NCBI RefSeq assembly: GCF_014137945.1
Contig: NZ_JACGWX010000001.1
Coordinates: forward strand, 496,001 to 560,000
From: Microcella alkalica
Lineage (GTDB): Bacteria; Actinomycetota; Actinomycetes; Actinomycetales; Microbacteriaceae
DNA length: 64,000 nucleotides
Reading direction: 5' to 3'
Shown: positions 17,936 to 26,164 of the stretch, in pieces
Position numbering within the stretch: the stretch's first letter is position 1
Layout: the number at the start of each line of letters is the position of its first letter
The notes under the pieces: generated by a model
Databases searched by the model: none
Told to the model about the DNA's origin: nothing
What the model saw: the letters and a program-made list of their open reading frames with translations, nothing else
Translations under genes and position numbers: made by a program

Positions 17936-18116
17936 GTCGACAACTCAGGACTAGTCCGCGCGCGGCTCGCGTCGACAACTCAGGACTAGCGGTGCTCGCG
18001 CCTCGATCTGCCGCGGCCGAGCATCCCGCGCCGCATGCTGCAGGGCGATAGTCCTGAGTTCTCGACGGGCTCCTTGTCCTGAGTTCTGCACGCGCCGGTA
18101 GTCCTGAGTTTTCGAC
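17936..18116. repeat. Five repeat copies between the HAD and hemW genes
   Basis: The 260-bp divergent gap holds five copies of the dispersed 16-mer. Two face + (17936-17951 and 17971-17986, both GTCGACAACTCAGGAC followed by TAG). Three face - with diverged 3' ends (18051-18066, 18076-18091 and 18101-18116). The left pair and the right triplet face inward like the two-arm units elsewhere, so this looks like a unit whose arms have multiplied. In the - copies AACTCAGGAC is invariant while the GTCRAC half varies. Confidence 0.9.
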
Positions 18117-18162
18117 GGCCGCGGCGGGCGGGCGCCCTGCTGCGCCCTGCGAGAATCGAGTC

Positions 18163-19401
18163 GTGCCCAGCGCTCTGCCCCTCGCCGACCCGGCTCCCGC
18201 CGACGGGTCGCTCCCGGCGACGGTGCGCGACGGCGCCGAGCAGCGCGACTTCGGCGTGTACCTGCACGTACCGTTCTGCCGGGTGCGGTGCGGATACTGC
18301 GACTTCAACACGTACACCGCGAGCGAGATCCGCGGCGTGAAGCAGAGCGACTTCGCCGATCAGGCGATCGCCGAGCTCGAGCTGGCCGCGCGCGTCCTCG
18401 ATGACGCGGGCTTCCCGCCGCGCCCCGCGAGCACGGTGTTCTTCGGCGGCGGCACTCCGACGCTTCTGCCCGCGACCGACCTCGCCCGCATGCTCGCCGC
18501 CGTCGAGCGGCTCTTCACCCTCGCACCCGGCGCCGAGATCACGACCGAGGCCAACCCCGACTCGATCGACGCCGCGGGCCTGCAGACCCTCACCGAGGCC
18601 GGCTTCACGCGCGTGAGCATCGGCATGCAGTCCGCGGTCCCGCGCGTGCTCGCGACGCTCGAGCGCACGCACGACCCCGCGAACGTGACCCGCCGCGTCG
18701 CAGAGGCGCGCGCCGCAGGCCTCGCCGTGAGCCTCGACCTCATCTACGGAACTCCCGGCGAATCCGAGTCTGACTGGCACGCGAGCCTCGACGCCGCGCT
18801 CGAGCAGCGCCCCGACCACATCAGCGCCTACGCACTCATCGTCGAGGAGGGAACGAAGCTCGCCCGTCAGATCGCCCGCGGCGAGGTGCCGCCCGTCGAC
18901 GACGACCTGCACGCGACGATGTACGAGGCGGCGGATGCCCGGCTGAGTCAGGCGGGCTACTCCTGGTACGAGGTCAGCAACTGGGCGCTCGCGACCACCG
19001 ATGGCGGAGCGAGCCGTCGCTCGCGCCACAACCGCGCCTACTGGACGGGGCAGGACTGGTGGGGAGTAGGCCCAGGGGCGCACAGCCACATCGGCGGCGT
19101 GCGGTTCTGGAACGTCAAGCACCCCGCCGCGTACGCCCAGCGCCTCACCGCGGGGGAGTCACCGGCTGCCGGTCGGGAGACCCTCGACGACGAGACCCGC
19201 CGCATCGAGCGCGTGCTGCTCGAGACGCGCCTCGCCAGGGGGCTGCCGGCGAGCCTGCTCGAGCCCGCGGGCCGCCGCGAGGTCGCCGGGCTCATCGCGG
19301 ACGGCCTGGTCGACCCGGCCGCCGCGCTCGCGGGCCGCGTCGTGCTCACCCTCCGAGGGCGGCTGCTCGCCGACGCGGTCGTGCGTCGGCTGCTCGACTG
19401 A
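18163..19401 (+). CDS. hemW: Heme chaperone HemW (radical SAM)
   Basis: The 412-residue protein has the radical-SAM cluster motif C39-x3-C43-x2-C46 (CRVRCGYC), preceded by GVYLHVPF and followed by VFFGGGTPTLLP and EITTEANPDSI. It is related to oxygen-independent coproporphyrinogen III oxidase. The CxxxCxxC followed by Asp-Phe (CDFNTY), not the extra cysteine of true HemN, fits HemW, which handles haem insertion. The GTG start lies 6 nt after a GAGAAT -10-like box. HemW usually sits just before hrcA-dnaJ in actinobacteria, as here after two DUF4870 genes. Confidence 0.93.
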   Translation: MPSALPLADPAPADGSLPATVRDGAEQRDFGVYLHVPFCRVRCGYCDFNTYTASEIRGVKQSDFADQAIAELELAARVLDDAGFPPRPASTVFFGGGTPTLLPATDLARMLAAVERLFTLAPGAEITTEANPDSIDAAGLQTLTEAGFTRVSIGMQSAVPRVLATLERTHDPANVTRRVAEARAAGLAVSLDLIYGTPGESESDWHASLDAALEQRPDHISAYALIVEEGTKLARQIARGEVPPVDDDLHATMYEAADARLSQAGYSWYEVSNWALATTDGGASRRSRHNRAYWTGQDWWGVGPGAHSHIGGVRFWNVKHPAAYAQRLTAGESPAAGRETLDDETRRIERVLLETRLARGLPASLLEPAGRREVAGLIADGLVDPAAALAGRVVLTLRGRLLADAVVRRLLD

Positions 19402-19414
19402 CGACGCCGGTCGG

Positions 19415-19786
19415 CTACCGCAGGAAGGCGATGGTCAGCGGGTAGCTGTAGAACTCCCCGCGCCCGGCGGAGATCGCAGCCATGATGCTGAGCACGAAGA
19501 AGACGATGGCCACGGCGGCCATGATGAAGAAGCCGACGATGAGCCAGGAGGTCGCGAGACCCACGAGGTAGGCGATCGTGACCGTGAGGTGGAAGTTGAG
19601 TGCCGTCGCGCTGTGGTGCCGGATGAACGGCCCGCGGTCGCGCAGGACGAGGTAGATCACGAGCGGTGCGATGACCGGGATGAACAGCCCGCCGACGTGC
19701 GTCAGGATCGCCCACGTCTTCTCGTCCTCGGGGCGCATCGGGTTCGGCGTCGAGGCGTGGGGGCTGGCGGGCGGCTGCTGGGTCAT
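19415..19786 (-). CDS. DUF4870 membrane protein (first of two)
   Basis: The 123-residue protein starts with a Pro/Ser-rich stretch and then EDEKTWAILTHVGGLFIP, the DUF4870 signature, followed by three membrane segments with LVIYLVLRDRGPFIRHHSATALNFHLT between them. The function is unknown. The ATG at 19786 is preferred because a CATAGT -10 box lies 7 nt upstream, suggesting a leaderless transcript. The next gene upstream is a paralogue on the same strand. Confidence 0.82.
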   Translation of the reverse strand: MTQQPPASPHASTPNPMRPEDEKTWAILTHVGGLFIPVIAPLVIYLVLRDRGPFIRHHSATALNFHLTVTIAYLVGLATSWLIVGFFIMAAVAIVFFVLSIMAAISAGRGEFYSYPLTIAFLR

Positions 19787-19825
19787 GCTCGACACTATGC
19801 CCCTGCGGGCCTGCGCTCGAACGAG

Positions 19826-19858
19826 GAACGGGGCCAGGCCTCCGGCCGGACCCCGTTC
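19826..19858 (-). terminator. Hairpin terminator of the second DUF4870 gene
   Basis: GAACGGGG (19826-19833) pairs with CCCCGTTC (19851-19858), with an inner GGCC-TCC-GGCC hairpin. It lies 16 nt past the stop of the upstream DUF4870 gene. Confidence 0.65.
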
Positions 19859-19873
19859 ACGATCGCCGTGCGC

Positions 19874-20266
19874 CTACTTGATGAAGCGCACCGAGACCGG
19901 GTAGCGGTAGTGGTTGCCGTCCTTGGCCTGAACGAAACCGAGGATCGAGAAGATCACCGAGGCGATCCAGATGAGCGGGGCGAGGAAGCCGAGCAGCCCG
20001 CCGAGTCCGAAGGTCACCGCAGCGAGGATCGCGGCGACGATCTGCAGCGCGATGTACGCGATGCCGACGGTGATCTGGAAGTTCAGGGCCTCCTTGGACT
20101 CCACTCGCGTGAAGCTCCCGCGGTCCTTGAAGACGAGGTAGATGATGAGAGACGGCAGGATCCAGAGGATGCCGCCGAGGTGGGCGAAGGACGCCCACTG
20201 GCGGTCCTCCGCCTCGCTGAGCGGAGCCGCGGATGCCGCGGCGGGGGGTGTCGTGGAATCGGTCAT
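19874..20266 (-). CDS. DUF4870 membrane protein (second of two)
   Basis: The 130-residue protein matches its neighbour in layout: an Ala/Pro-rich N-terminus, EDRQWASFAHLGGILWILP, then LIIYLVFKDRGSFTRVESKEALNFQIT and membrane segments. The pair most likely arose by tandem duplication, but identity is now limited to the DUF4870 core. It is divergent from hrcA, so its promoter lies next to the CIRCE-like element. Function unknown. Confidence 0.82.
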   Translation of the reverse strand: MTDSTTPPAAASAAPLSEAEDRQWASFAHLGGILWILPSLIIYLVFKDRGSFTRVESKEALNFQITVGIAYIALQIVAAILAAVTFGLGGLLGFLAPLIWIASVIFSILGFVQAKDGNHYRYPVSVRFIK

Positions 20267-20369
20267 GGGCGTGCTGCCTTTCGATGCGTCCGATTGAGTG
20301 GGTGGAACTCAGGCACAAAATAGCGCTCGACCGCCGCGCGGGCAATCACCGCCGCTCGGTGCGCCGGGG

Positions 20370-20401
20370 TAGAATTGGCAGTCAGCCGAGGCGAGTGCTA
20401 G
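20370..20401 (+). promoter_or_regulatory. CIRCE-like operator and -10 box of the hrcA operon
   Basis: TTGGCAGTC (20375-20383), a 9-nt spacer and GAGTGCTAG (20393-20401) match the HrcA operator TTAGCACTC-N9-GAGTGCTAA at 15 of 18 positions, with the correct spacer. A TAGAAT -10 box at 20370-20375 overlaps the left arm, so bound HrcA would cover the transcription start. This indicates autoregulated heat-shock control of hrcA-dnaJ. Confidence 0.82.
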
Positions 20402-20476
20402 CACTAGCCATCCGCCCCGCCCTCCCGCGGCGCGAACGGCTGGATGCCCGGACGGGCCGAGCGGAGAGGAGCGCAC

Positions 20477-21496
20477 ATGGTCTCGGAGCGCGCTCTCCAC
20501 GTCCTGCGGGCGATCGTGCAGGACTACGTCGCCTCCCGTGAGCCCGTGGGCTCGAAGGCGATCGTCGAGCGCCACCAGTTCGGCGTGAGCGCCGCGACGA
20601 TCCGCAACGACATGGCGCAGCTCGAGGAGGAGGAGCTCATCGCGGCTCCCCACACCTCCTCCGGCCGCGTGCCGACCGACAAGGGCTACCGGCTCTTCGT
20701 CGACCAGCTGCAGGATCTCCGGCCGCTGAGCGCCGGCCAGCGCCAAGCGATCGCCGCCTTCCTCGACCAGTCGGTCGACCTCGACGACGTCTTCGCCCGC
20801 ACGGTGCGACTGCTCGCGAGCCTCACGAACCAGGTCGCCCTCGTTCAGTACCCGACCCTCGGGCATGCGCGGGTTCGGCACGTCGAGCTCGTGCCCCTGT
20901 CGACCACCCGCGTCATGACCGTCTTCATCACGGATGGCGGACGCGTCGACCAGCGCATCATCGAGCTGCCCGCCGAGGCCGACGAGGTCTTCCTCGGCGA
21001 GCTGCGCGCGAAGATCAACTCGGCTCTCGCCGGTCGGTCGCTCAGCGACGTCACAGATCTCGCCCCGAAGCTCGACGAGCAGTTCGCCCCCGATCGCCGC
21101 CCGGCCGTCTCAGTCGTCGCCGAGGCCCTGCTCGGGCACGTGGATGCGCATCGCAGCGACCGCCTCGTCATGGCCGGGGCGGCGAACCTGGTGCGCACGG
21201 AGTCCGACTTCGCCGGCAGCGTCTACCCGGTGCTCGAGGCCATCGAGGAGCAGGTGACCCTCCTGAAGCTCTTCCGCGAGATGGAGCTCGACCAGCACGG
21301 TCTCTCGGCCCGCATCGGCCGCGAGAACGACGACGTGCTGCGCGAGACGGCCGTCGTCACGAGCGCGTATCGAGTCGGATCAGATCTCTCGGCCAAACTC
21401 GGGGTCCTCGGCCCCACCCGGATGGACTACTCGAACAACATGGCAGCCGTTCGCGCCGTCGCGCGCTACGTGTCCCGGCTGCTCGGTGAGGAATAA
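20477..21496 (+). CDS. hrcA: Heat-inducible transcription repressor HrcA
   Basis: The 339-residue protein has the winged-helix start MVSERALHVLRAIVQDYV and the HrcA signature PVGSKAIVERHQFGVSAATIRNDMAQLE, then TSSGRVPTDKGYR and the C-terminal LGPTRMDYSNNMAAVRAVARYVS. HrcA binds CIRCE elements to repress chaperone genes. The ATG at 20477, after GGAGAGGAG, is chosen over an upstream in-frame ATG at 20444. dnaJ starts immediately after the stop codon. Confidence 0.96.
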   Translation: MVSERALHVLRAIVQDYVASREPVGSKAIVERHQFGVSAATIRNDMAQLEEEELIAAPHTSSGRVPTDKGYRLFVDQLQDLRPLSAGQRQAIAAFLDQSVDLDDVFARTVRLLASLTNQVALVQYPTLGHARVRHVELVPLSTTRVMTVFITDGGRVDQRIIELPAEADEVFLGELRAKINSALAGRSLSDVTDLAPKLDEQFAPDRRPAVSVVAEALLGHVDAHRSDRLVMAGAANLVRTESDFAGSVYPVLEAIEEQVTLLKLFREMELDQHGLSARIGRENDDVLRETAVVTSAYRVGSDLSAKLGVLGPTRMDYSNNMAAVRAVARYVSRLLGEE

Positions 21497-22600
21497 GTGG
21501 CAGATCATTACGAGGTTCTCGGCATCGCCCGCGACGCGAGCGCCGATGACATCAAGAAGGCGTATCGGAGGCTCGCGCGCGAGCTGCACCCCGACGTCAA
21601 CCCGAGCGGAGAGGCGGCCGAGCGCTTCAAGCTCGTGACACACGCCTACGACGTTCTGAGCGACCCGACCCAGCGCCAGCAGTACGACCTGGGAGGCTCC
21701 GGAGGCTTCGGCGGCGGCGCGGGGTTCAACGGCTTCGGTGACATCTTCGAGACCTTCTTCGGCGGGTCGCAGCAGCAGCGCGGCCCCCGCTCCCGGCGCG
21801 AGCGCGGCCAGGATGCCCTGCTGCGCGTCGAGGTGGAGCTCGAGGAGATCGTCTTCGGCACGACCCGCCAGCTAGAGGTCGACACGGCCGTGCTCTGCGA
21901 GACCTGCGCGGGTTCGTGCTGCTCGCCGGGCACGAGCCCGCAGACGTGCGACATCTGCCGCGGCTCCGGGCAGATCCAGCGCACCGTCCGCAGCCTGCTC
22001 GGCAATGTCATGACGTCTAGCCCCTGCGGCTCGTGCCGCGGCTTCGGCACGGTGATCCCGAGCCCGTGCCCGACGTGCGCCGGCCAGGGGCGCGTCCGGG
22101 CCCGCCGCACGATGCCCGTCGACATCCCCGCGGGCGTCGATACGGGCCTGCGCATCCAGCTCCCCGGCCAGGGCGAGGTCGGTCCCGCCGGCGGCCCCAA
22201 TGGCGATCTGTACCTCGAGATCAAGGTCAAGACGCACGAGACCTTCAGCCGCTCGGGCGACGACCTCCTGGCGACGCTCGAGGTGCAGATGACCGACGCC
22301 ATCCTCGGCACGACGGCGACGCTGCGCTCTCTCGACGGCGACGTGCGCATCGACATCAAGCCGGGCACGCAGAGCGCCGAGGTCATCACGATCAAAGAGC
22401 GCGGCATCACGCGCCTGCGCGGCGCCGGTCGCGGCGACCTCAAGATCGGCATCCAGGTCGTCACCCCCGTGCGCCTGAACAGCAAGGAGACCAAGCTCAT
22501 CCAGGAGTTCGCGGGCTCCCGCCGCCCCCTGCCCCCCGAGTTCTCGACCTTCCAGCAGGGCATCTTCTCCAAGCTCCGCGACCGGTTCCTCAACCTGTAG
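21497..22600 (+). CDS. dnaJ: Chaperone DnaJ (hrcA-linked type)
   Basis: DnaJ stimulates DnaK ATPase activity. The 367-residue protein has an N-terminal J-domain with HPD at residues 31-33, a Gly/Phe-rich linker ([16 protein letters not shown]), a zinc region with four CxxC pairs (CETC, CDIC, CGSC, CPTC), and C-terminal substrate domains. The first zinc repeat reads CETCAGSCC, with Cys where Gly is usual. The GTG start directly abuts the hrcA stop, so the hrcA 3' end (GAGGAA) supplies the ribosome-binding site. Confidence 0.95.
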   Translation: MADHYEVLGIARDASADDIKKAYRRLARELHPDVNPSGEAAERFKLVTHAYDVLSDPTQRQQYDLGGSGGFGGGAGFNGFGDIFETFFGGSQQQRGPRSRRERGQDALLRVEVELEEIVFGTTRQLEVDTAVLCETCAGSCCSPGTSPQTCDICRGSGQIQRTVRSLLGNVMTSSPCGSCRGFGTVIPSPCPTCAGQGRVRARRTMPVDIPAGVDTGLRIQLPGQGEVGPAGGPNGDLYLEIKVKTHETFSRSGDDLLATLEVQMTDAILGTTATLRSLDGDVRIDIKPGTQSAEVITIKERGITRLRGAGRGDLKIGIQVVTPVRLNSKETKLIQEFAGSRRPLPPEFSTFQQGIFSKLRDRFLNL

Positions 22601-22608
22601 GCCCGCGC

Positions 22609-23364
22609 GTGGCGCACTTCTACCTCGACGACTCGCTCGCGGCGCAGCTCGCGGGGGCGGATGCCCCGCTCGGCGCGATCGTGCGGCTGACGGGCCCCGA
22701 CGCCCGGCACGCGAGCACGGTCTCGCGCGTGCGGCCAGGCGAGCACCTGCGCCTCGGCGACGGGGCAGGGACGATCGTCGAGGGAGAGGTCGTCGAGGCG
22801 AGCCCGCAGGAGGTCGCCGTTCGCGTCGAGCACGTCGAGCGCGCGCCCGAGCCCCGCCCGCGCATCGTCCTCGTGCAGGCGCTCGCGAAGGGGGATCGCG
22901 ACGAGCTCGCGATCCAGGCGGCGACCGAGCTCGGGGTCGACGCGATCGTGCCGTGGCAGGCGGCGCGGAGCATCTCGCGGTGGGACGCGGCGAAGGCCGA
23001 GAAGGGTCGCGCGCGCTGGGCGACGATCGTGCGCGAGGCGAGCAAGCAGGCGATCCGGCCATGGGTGCCCGAGGTCGCGCCGCTCGCGACGACGGCCGCG
23101 ATCGCGGGGCTCGCAACCTCGGCGACCGTCTTCGTCCTCGATCCGCTCGCCGAGCATCCGCTCACCGCTCTCGATCGGGACGCGCTCGGCGACCGCGATG
23201 TCGTCCTCGTCGTCGGGCCCGAGGGCGGGATCGCGCCGGAGGAGCTCGCCGCGCTCGCGGCAGCGGGCGCGCGCGGCGTGCGCCTCGGGCAGACGGTGCT
23301 GCGCACCTCGACCGCGGGCCCCGCCGCGATCGCCGTGCTCTCCGCCGCGCTCGGCCGCTGGTGA
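22609..23364 (+). CDS. rsmE: 16S rRNA (uracil(1498)-N(3))-methyltransferase
   Basis: The 251-residue protein has the RsmE layout: an N-terminal PUA-like domain (AHFYLDD, GPDARHASTVSRVRPGEHLRLGDG) and a SPOUT knot domain with KGDRDELAIQAATELGVDAI, EASKQAIRPWVPEV, VVGPEGGIAPEE and LGQTVLRTSTAGPAAIAVL. The open frame continues upstream in dnaJ, but the GTG at 22609 gives the normal N-terminus 8 nt after the dnaJ stop. The next gene overlaps by 4 nt (GTGA). Confidence 0.94.
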   Translation: MAHFYLDDSLAAQLAGADAPLGAIVRLTGPDARHASTVSRVRPGEHLRLGDGAGTIVEGEVVEASPQEVAVRVEHVERAPEPRPRIVLVQALAKGDRDELAIQAATELGVDAIVPWQAARSISRWDAAKAEKGRARWATIVREASKQAIRPWVPEVAPLATTAAIAGLATSATVFVLDPLAEHPLTALDRDALGDRDVVLVVGPEGGIAPEELAALAAAGARGVRLGQTVLRTSTAGPAAIAVLSAALGRW

Positions 23365-24227
23365 CGGCACCCGACCTCGACCGCCAGCTCGCGCCCGACG
23401 TGCGCGAGAGCCCCGAGTCGCTGCTCGCTCTCGCCGCCCGACTGCGACCGGGAGCGACACCGCGGCCGCTCTGGCGCAACGACCTCGGCGGATGGACGGT
23501 TCGGCTCCGCGCCAGCGATGGCGCCGCCGTCGCGCGCAGCGCGGACGACGCGGTGCTGAAGCGGGTGCCCGCCGCGACCCTCGCCGCGCACCCGCTCGAG
23601 CCGACTCCGCACGCGGAGTCGGATCGACTCCGGTGGCTCGCCGGGCGGCATCCCGCGCCCGAGGCGCTCGATGCAGGCGACGACGACGGAGGCCAGTGGC
23701 TGCTGACGCGCACGATCACCGCCGAGACCGCCGTCTCCCGGCGGTGGTGCGGGGAGCCGGAGACGGCCGTCCGGGCGCTCGGGGAGGGACTGCGGACTCT
23801 CCACGACTCGCTCGACGTCGCCGCGTGCCCGTGGCGCTACGAGGGCGCATCGCCCGCACCCGTCCCGGCGGAGCTGCGCGAGCCGTTCGCCGTCGACCGC
23901 GTCGTGGTGCACGGCGACGCGTGCGCGCCGAACACTCTGCTGGATGCCTGCGGCCGGTGGGTCGCGCACGTCGACCCGGGCGCGCTCGGGATCGGCGATC
24001 GCTCGCTCGACCTCGCGGTCGGCGCCCAGTCGCTGAGCTGGAACTACGGCCCGGGCTGGGAGGCCGAGAACTTCGCCGCCTACGGCGTGCGGCCCGACGA
24101 CGGGCGACTCCGCGCGTGGCGCGACTGGTGGAACGCCGAGTCACGCACGCTGGGAGCGAACCCGGCGGCGAACCGGCGCGCAACCCCGTCCCGGGTGCCG
24201 AGCGGCGCTCTAGAATGGTCGTCATGA
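23361..24227 (+). CDS. APH(3')-like phosphotransferase
   Basis: The 288-residue protein resembles aminoglycoside/kanamycin 3'-phosphotransferases. It has the catalytic loop VVVHGDACAPN, then HVDPGALGIGDRSLDLAV, the metal-binding Asp region, with ESDRLRWLAGR in the N-lobe. It overlaps rsmE and the HIT gene by 4 nt each, so it is an integral part of the chaperone operon rather than a mobile resistance gene. Actual substrates could be aminoglycosides, sugars or other small molecules; none can be assigned from sequence alone. Confidence 0.78.
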   Translation: MTAPDLDRQLAPDVRESPESLLALAARLRPGATPRPLWRNDLGGWTVRLRASDGAAVARSADDAVLKRVPAATLAAHPLEPTPHAESDRLRWLAGRHPAPEALDAGDDDGGQWLLTRTITAETAVSRRWCGEPETAVRALGEGLRTLHDSLDVAACPWRYEGASPAPVPAELREPFAVDRVVVHGDACAPNTLLDACGRWVAHVDPGALGIGDRSLDLAVGAQSLSWNYGPGWEAENFAAYGVRPDDGRLRAWRDWWNAESRTLGANPAANRRATPSRVPSGALEWSS

Positions 24228-24589
24228 CCCCGACCGAGCCGGCCTCCGAGCCCACGATCTTCGAGCGCATCATCGCGCGCGAGATCCCGGCCGACATCCT
24301 GCTCGAGAACGAGCGGCTCATCGCGATCCGCGACATCGCCCCGCAGGCCCCCGTGCACCTGCTCGTGATCCCGAAGACCGCGCAGCACCGCACCGTCGCC
24401 GAGCTCGCCGCCGCCGACCCCGAGCTCCTCACCGAGCTCGTCGCCACGGCGCAGCGGCTCGCCGACGAGTACGCCGACGGCGACTTCCGGCTCGTCTTCA
24501 ACTCGGGAGCCGGTGCCGGGCAGACCGTCTTCCACGTGCACGCGCACGTCCTCGCCGGCTCGCTCGCCGAGGGGTCACTTGCCCACTGA
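24224..24589 (+). CDS. HIT-family nucleotide-binding protein
   Basis: The 121-residue protein has the HINT-like layout: TIFERIIAREIPADILLE at the N-terminus, PVHLLVIPKTA in the middle, and the histidine triad FHVHAHV (His104, His106, His108) near the C-terminus. Members hydrolyse AMP-lysine and related adenylates. It overlaps the upstream kinase by 4 nt (ATGA), and its 3' end overlaps the likely phoH start. Confidence 0.93.
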   Translation: MTPTEPASEPTIFERIIAREIPADILLENERLIAIRDIAPQAPVHLLVIPKTAQHRTVAELAAADPELLTELVATAQRLADEYADGDFRLVFNSGAGAGQTVFHVHAHVLAGSLAEGSLAH

Positions 24590-25694
24590 CGATTCCACCC
24601 CTGCCGTGCCCGGGCACGTCGAGATCGAGGTCGACGGGGTCGCCATGGTTCGGCTCCTCGGCCCGCAGGACCGCCTGCTGCGCACGCTCGAGCAGCAGTA
24701 CGCGAACGTCGACGTGCACGTGCGCGGCAATCAGATCACCCTCGACGGAGACCCCGCCGAGGTACAAGCGGCCAGCGCGCTGGTCGGGGAGCTCATCACC
24801 ATGACCCGTAACGGACACGACCTCGGCGAAGTCGACGTGGCCAGTTCGGCACGCATTCTCGAGCAGGGCGCCGGGAGCCCCGCCGACGTGCTCAGCCAGG
24901 CCATCCTCACGAGCCGCGGCAAGAGCATCCGCCCGAAGACCCTCGGGCAGAAGGCCTACGTCGACGCGATCGACCTGAACACGATCGTCTTCGGCATCGG
25001 CCCCGCAGGCACAGGCAAGACGTACCTCGCGATGGCGAAGGCCGTGCAGGCCCTCCAGCGCAAAGAGGTCGACCGGATCATCCTCACGCGGCCCGCCGTT
25101 GAGGCGGGGGAGCGACTGGGCTTCCTGCCCGGCACCCTCACCGACAAGATCGACCCGTACCTCCGGCCGCTCTACGATGCGCTCAACGAGATGATGGATC
25201 CGGAGCTCGTGCCGAAGCTCCTCGCGACCGGTGTCGTCGAGGTCGCTCCGCTCGCCTACATGCGCGGGCGCACGCTCAACAGCTCGTTCATCGTGCTCGA
25301 CGAGGCGCAGAACACGAGCCCCGAGCAGATGAAGATGTTCCTCACGCGCCTCGGCTTCGGCTCGAAGATGGTCATCACGGGCGACATCACGCAGGTCGAT
25401 CTCCCGATGGGCGCGAGCGGACTCCAGCTCGTGACGCGCGTGCTCGACGACATCGACGACATCCACTTCGCCCGCCTCACGAGCGACGACGTCGTGCGCC
25501 ACACCCTCGTCGGCCGCATCGTCGATGCGTACACGACCTACGACGCCGAGCGGATGGCGCAGAAGCACGAGCGGGAGAGCGCGCGCGAGGGCGAGCCCGG
25601 TGCCGAGGGCGAGAATCGGGCGGCGCGCCGATCGGGGCTGCAGCGTGATCGCAGCACGGGCCTCCGTCGCAACCCCCGACGAGGGAGCTGGTAG
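24579..25694 (+). CDS. phoH: PhoH-like ATPase
   Basis: The 371-residue protein carries a KH-like N-terminal segment and a P-loop ATPase domain with Walker A GPAGTGKT (about residue 142) and Walker B VLDEAQN (about residue 240), then GDITQVDLP. The start is uncertain: a TTG at 24579 overlapping the HIT 3' end (GAGGGG upstream) or a GTG at 24606. The C-terminus is a basic, disordered tail. PhoH with ybeY, a CBS-domain protein and era is a conserved RNA/ribosome cluster. Confidence 0.92.
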   Translation: MPTDDSTPAVPGHVEIEVDGVAMVRLLGPQDRLLRTLEQQYANVDVHVRGNQITLDGDPAEVQAASALVGELITMTRNGHDLGEVDVASSARILEQGAGSPADVLSQAILTSRGKSIRPKTLGQKAYVDAIDLNTIVFGIGPAGTGKTYLAMAKAVQALQRKEVDRIILTRPAVEAGERLGFLPGTLTDKIDPYLRPLYDALNEMMDPELVPKLLATGVVEVAPLAYMRGRTLNSSFIVLDEAQNTSPEQMKMFLTRLGFGSKMVITGDITQVDLPMGASGLQLVTRVLDDIDDIHFARLTSDDVVRHTLVGRIVDAYTTYDAERMAQKHERESAREGEPGAEGENRAARRSGLQRDRSTGLRRNPRRGSW

Positions 25695-25696
25695 TC

Positions 25697-26164
25697 GTGG
25701 CCGTCGAGATCAACAACGAATCCGGCGTGGAGGTCGACGACGAGGCGCTGCAGCGTCTCGCCCTCCACGCCTTCGACTTCCTCAACGTGCACCGCGACGC
25801 CGAGCTCGCGATCGTGCTCGTCGACGAGGGTGCGATGGAGCAGCTGCACCTGCAGTGGATGGACGAGCCCGGCCCCACCGACGTGCTGAGCTTCCCGATG
25901 GACGAGCTGCGGCCCGGCTCGGACGACGAGCCCACCCCGCCCGGCCTCCTCGGCGACATCGTGCTGTGCCCGCAGGTCGCGATCGCCCAGGCCGAGGCCG
26001 CCGGCCACTCGACGCTCGACGAGCTGCTGCTGCTCACCACGCACGGGCTCCTGCATCTGCTCGGCTTCGACCACGCCGAGCCCGAGGACGAGAAGGAGAT
26101 GTTCGGCGTGCAGCGCGATGTCCTCGTGGGCTTCGCGCTCGCCGAACGCAAGCGCACCACATGA
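25697..26164 (+). CDS. ybeY: rRNA maturation endoribonuclease YbeY
   Basis: YbeY is a metal-dependent RNase needed for 16S rRNA 3'-end processing and ribosome quality control. The 155-residue protein has the zinc motif HGLLHLLGFDH (His116, His120, His126) and the family segments PTDVLSFPMDE and LLGDIVLCP. The GTG start lies 2 nt after the phoH stop; the next gene overlaps by 4 nt (ATGA). Confidence 0.96.
   Translation: MAVEINNESGVEVDDEALQRLALHAFDFLNVHRDAELAIVLVDEGAMEQLHLQWMDEPGPTDVLSFPMDELRPGSDDEPTPPGLLGDIVLCPQVAIAQAEAAGHSTLDELLLLTTHGLLHLLGFDHAEPEDEKEMFGVQRDVLVGFALAERKRTT

Noticed and set aside
17936-17989. CRISPR-like direct repeat with a 35-nt period
   Set aside because: Only two direct copies, no regular spacers, no cas genes, and the same 16-mer occurs in both orientations throughout the window.
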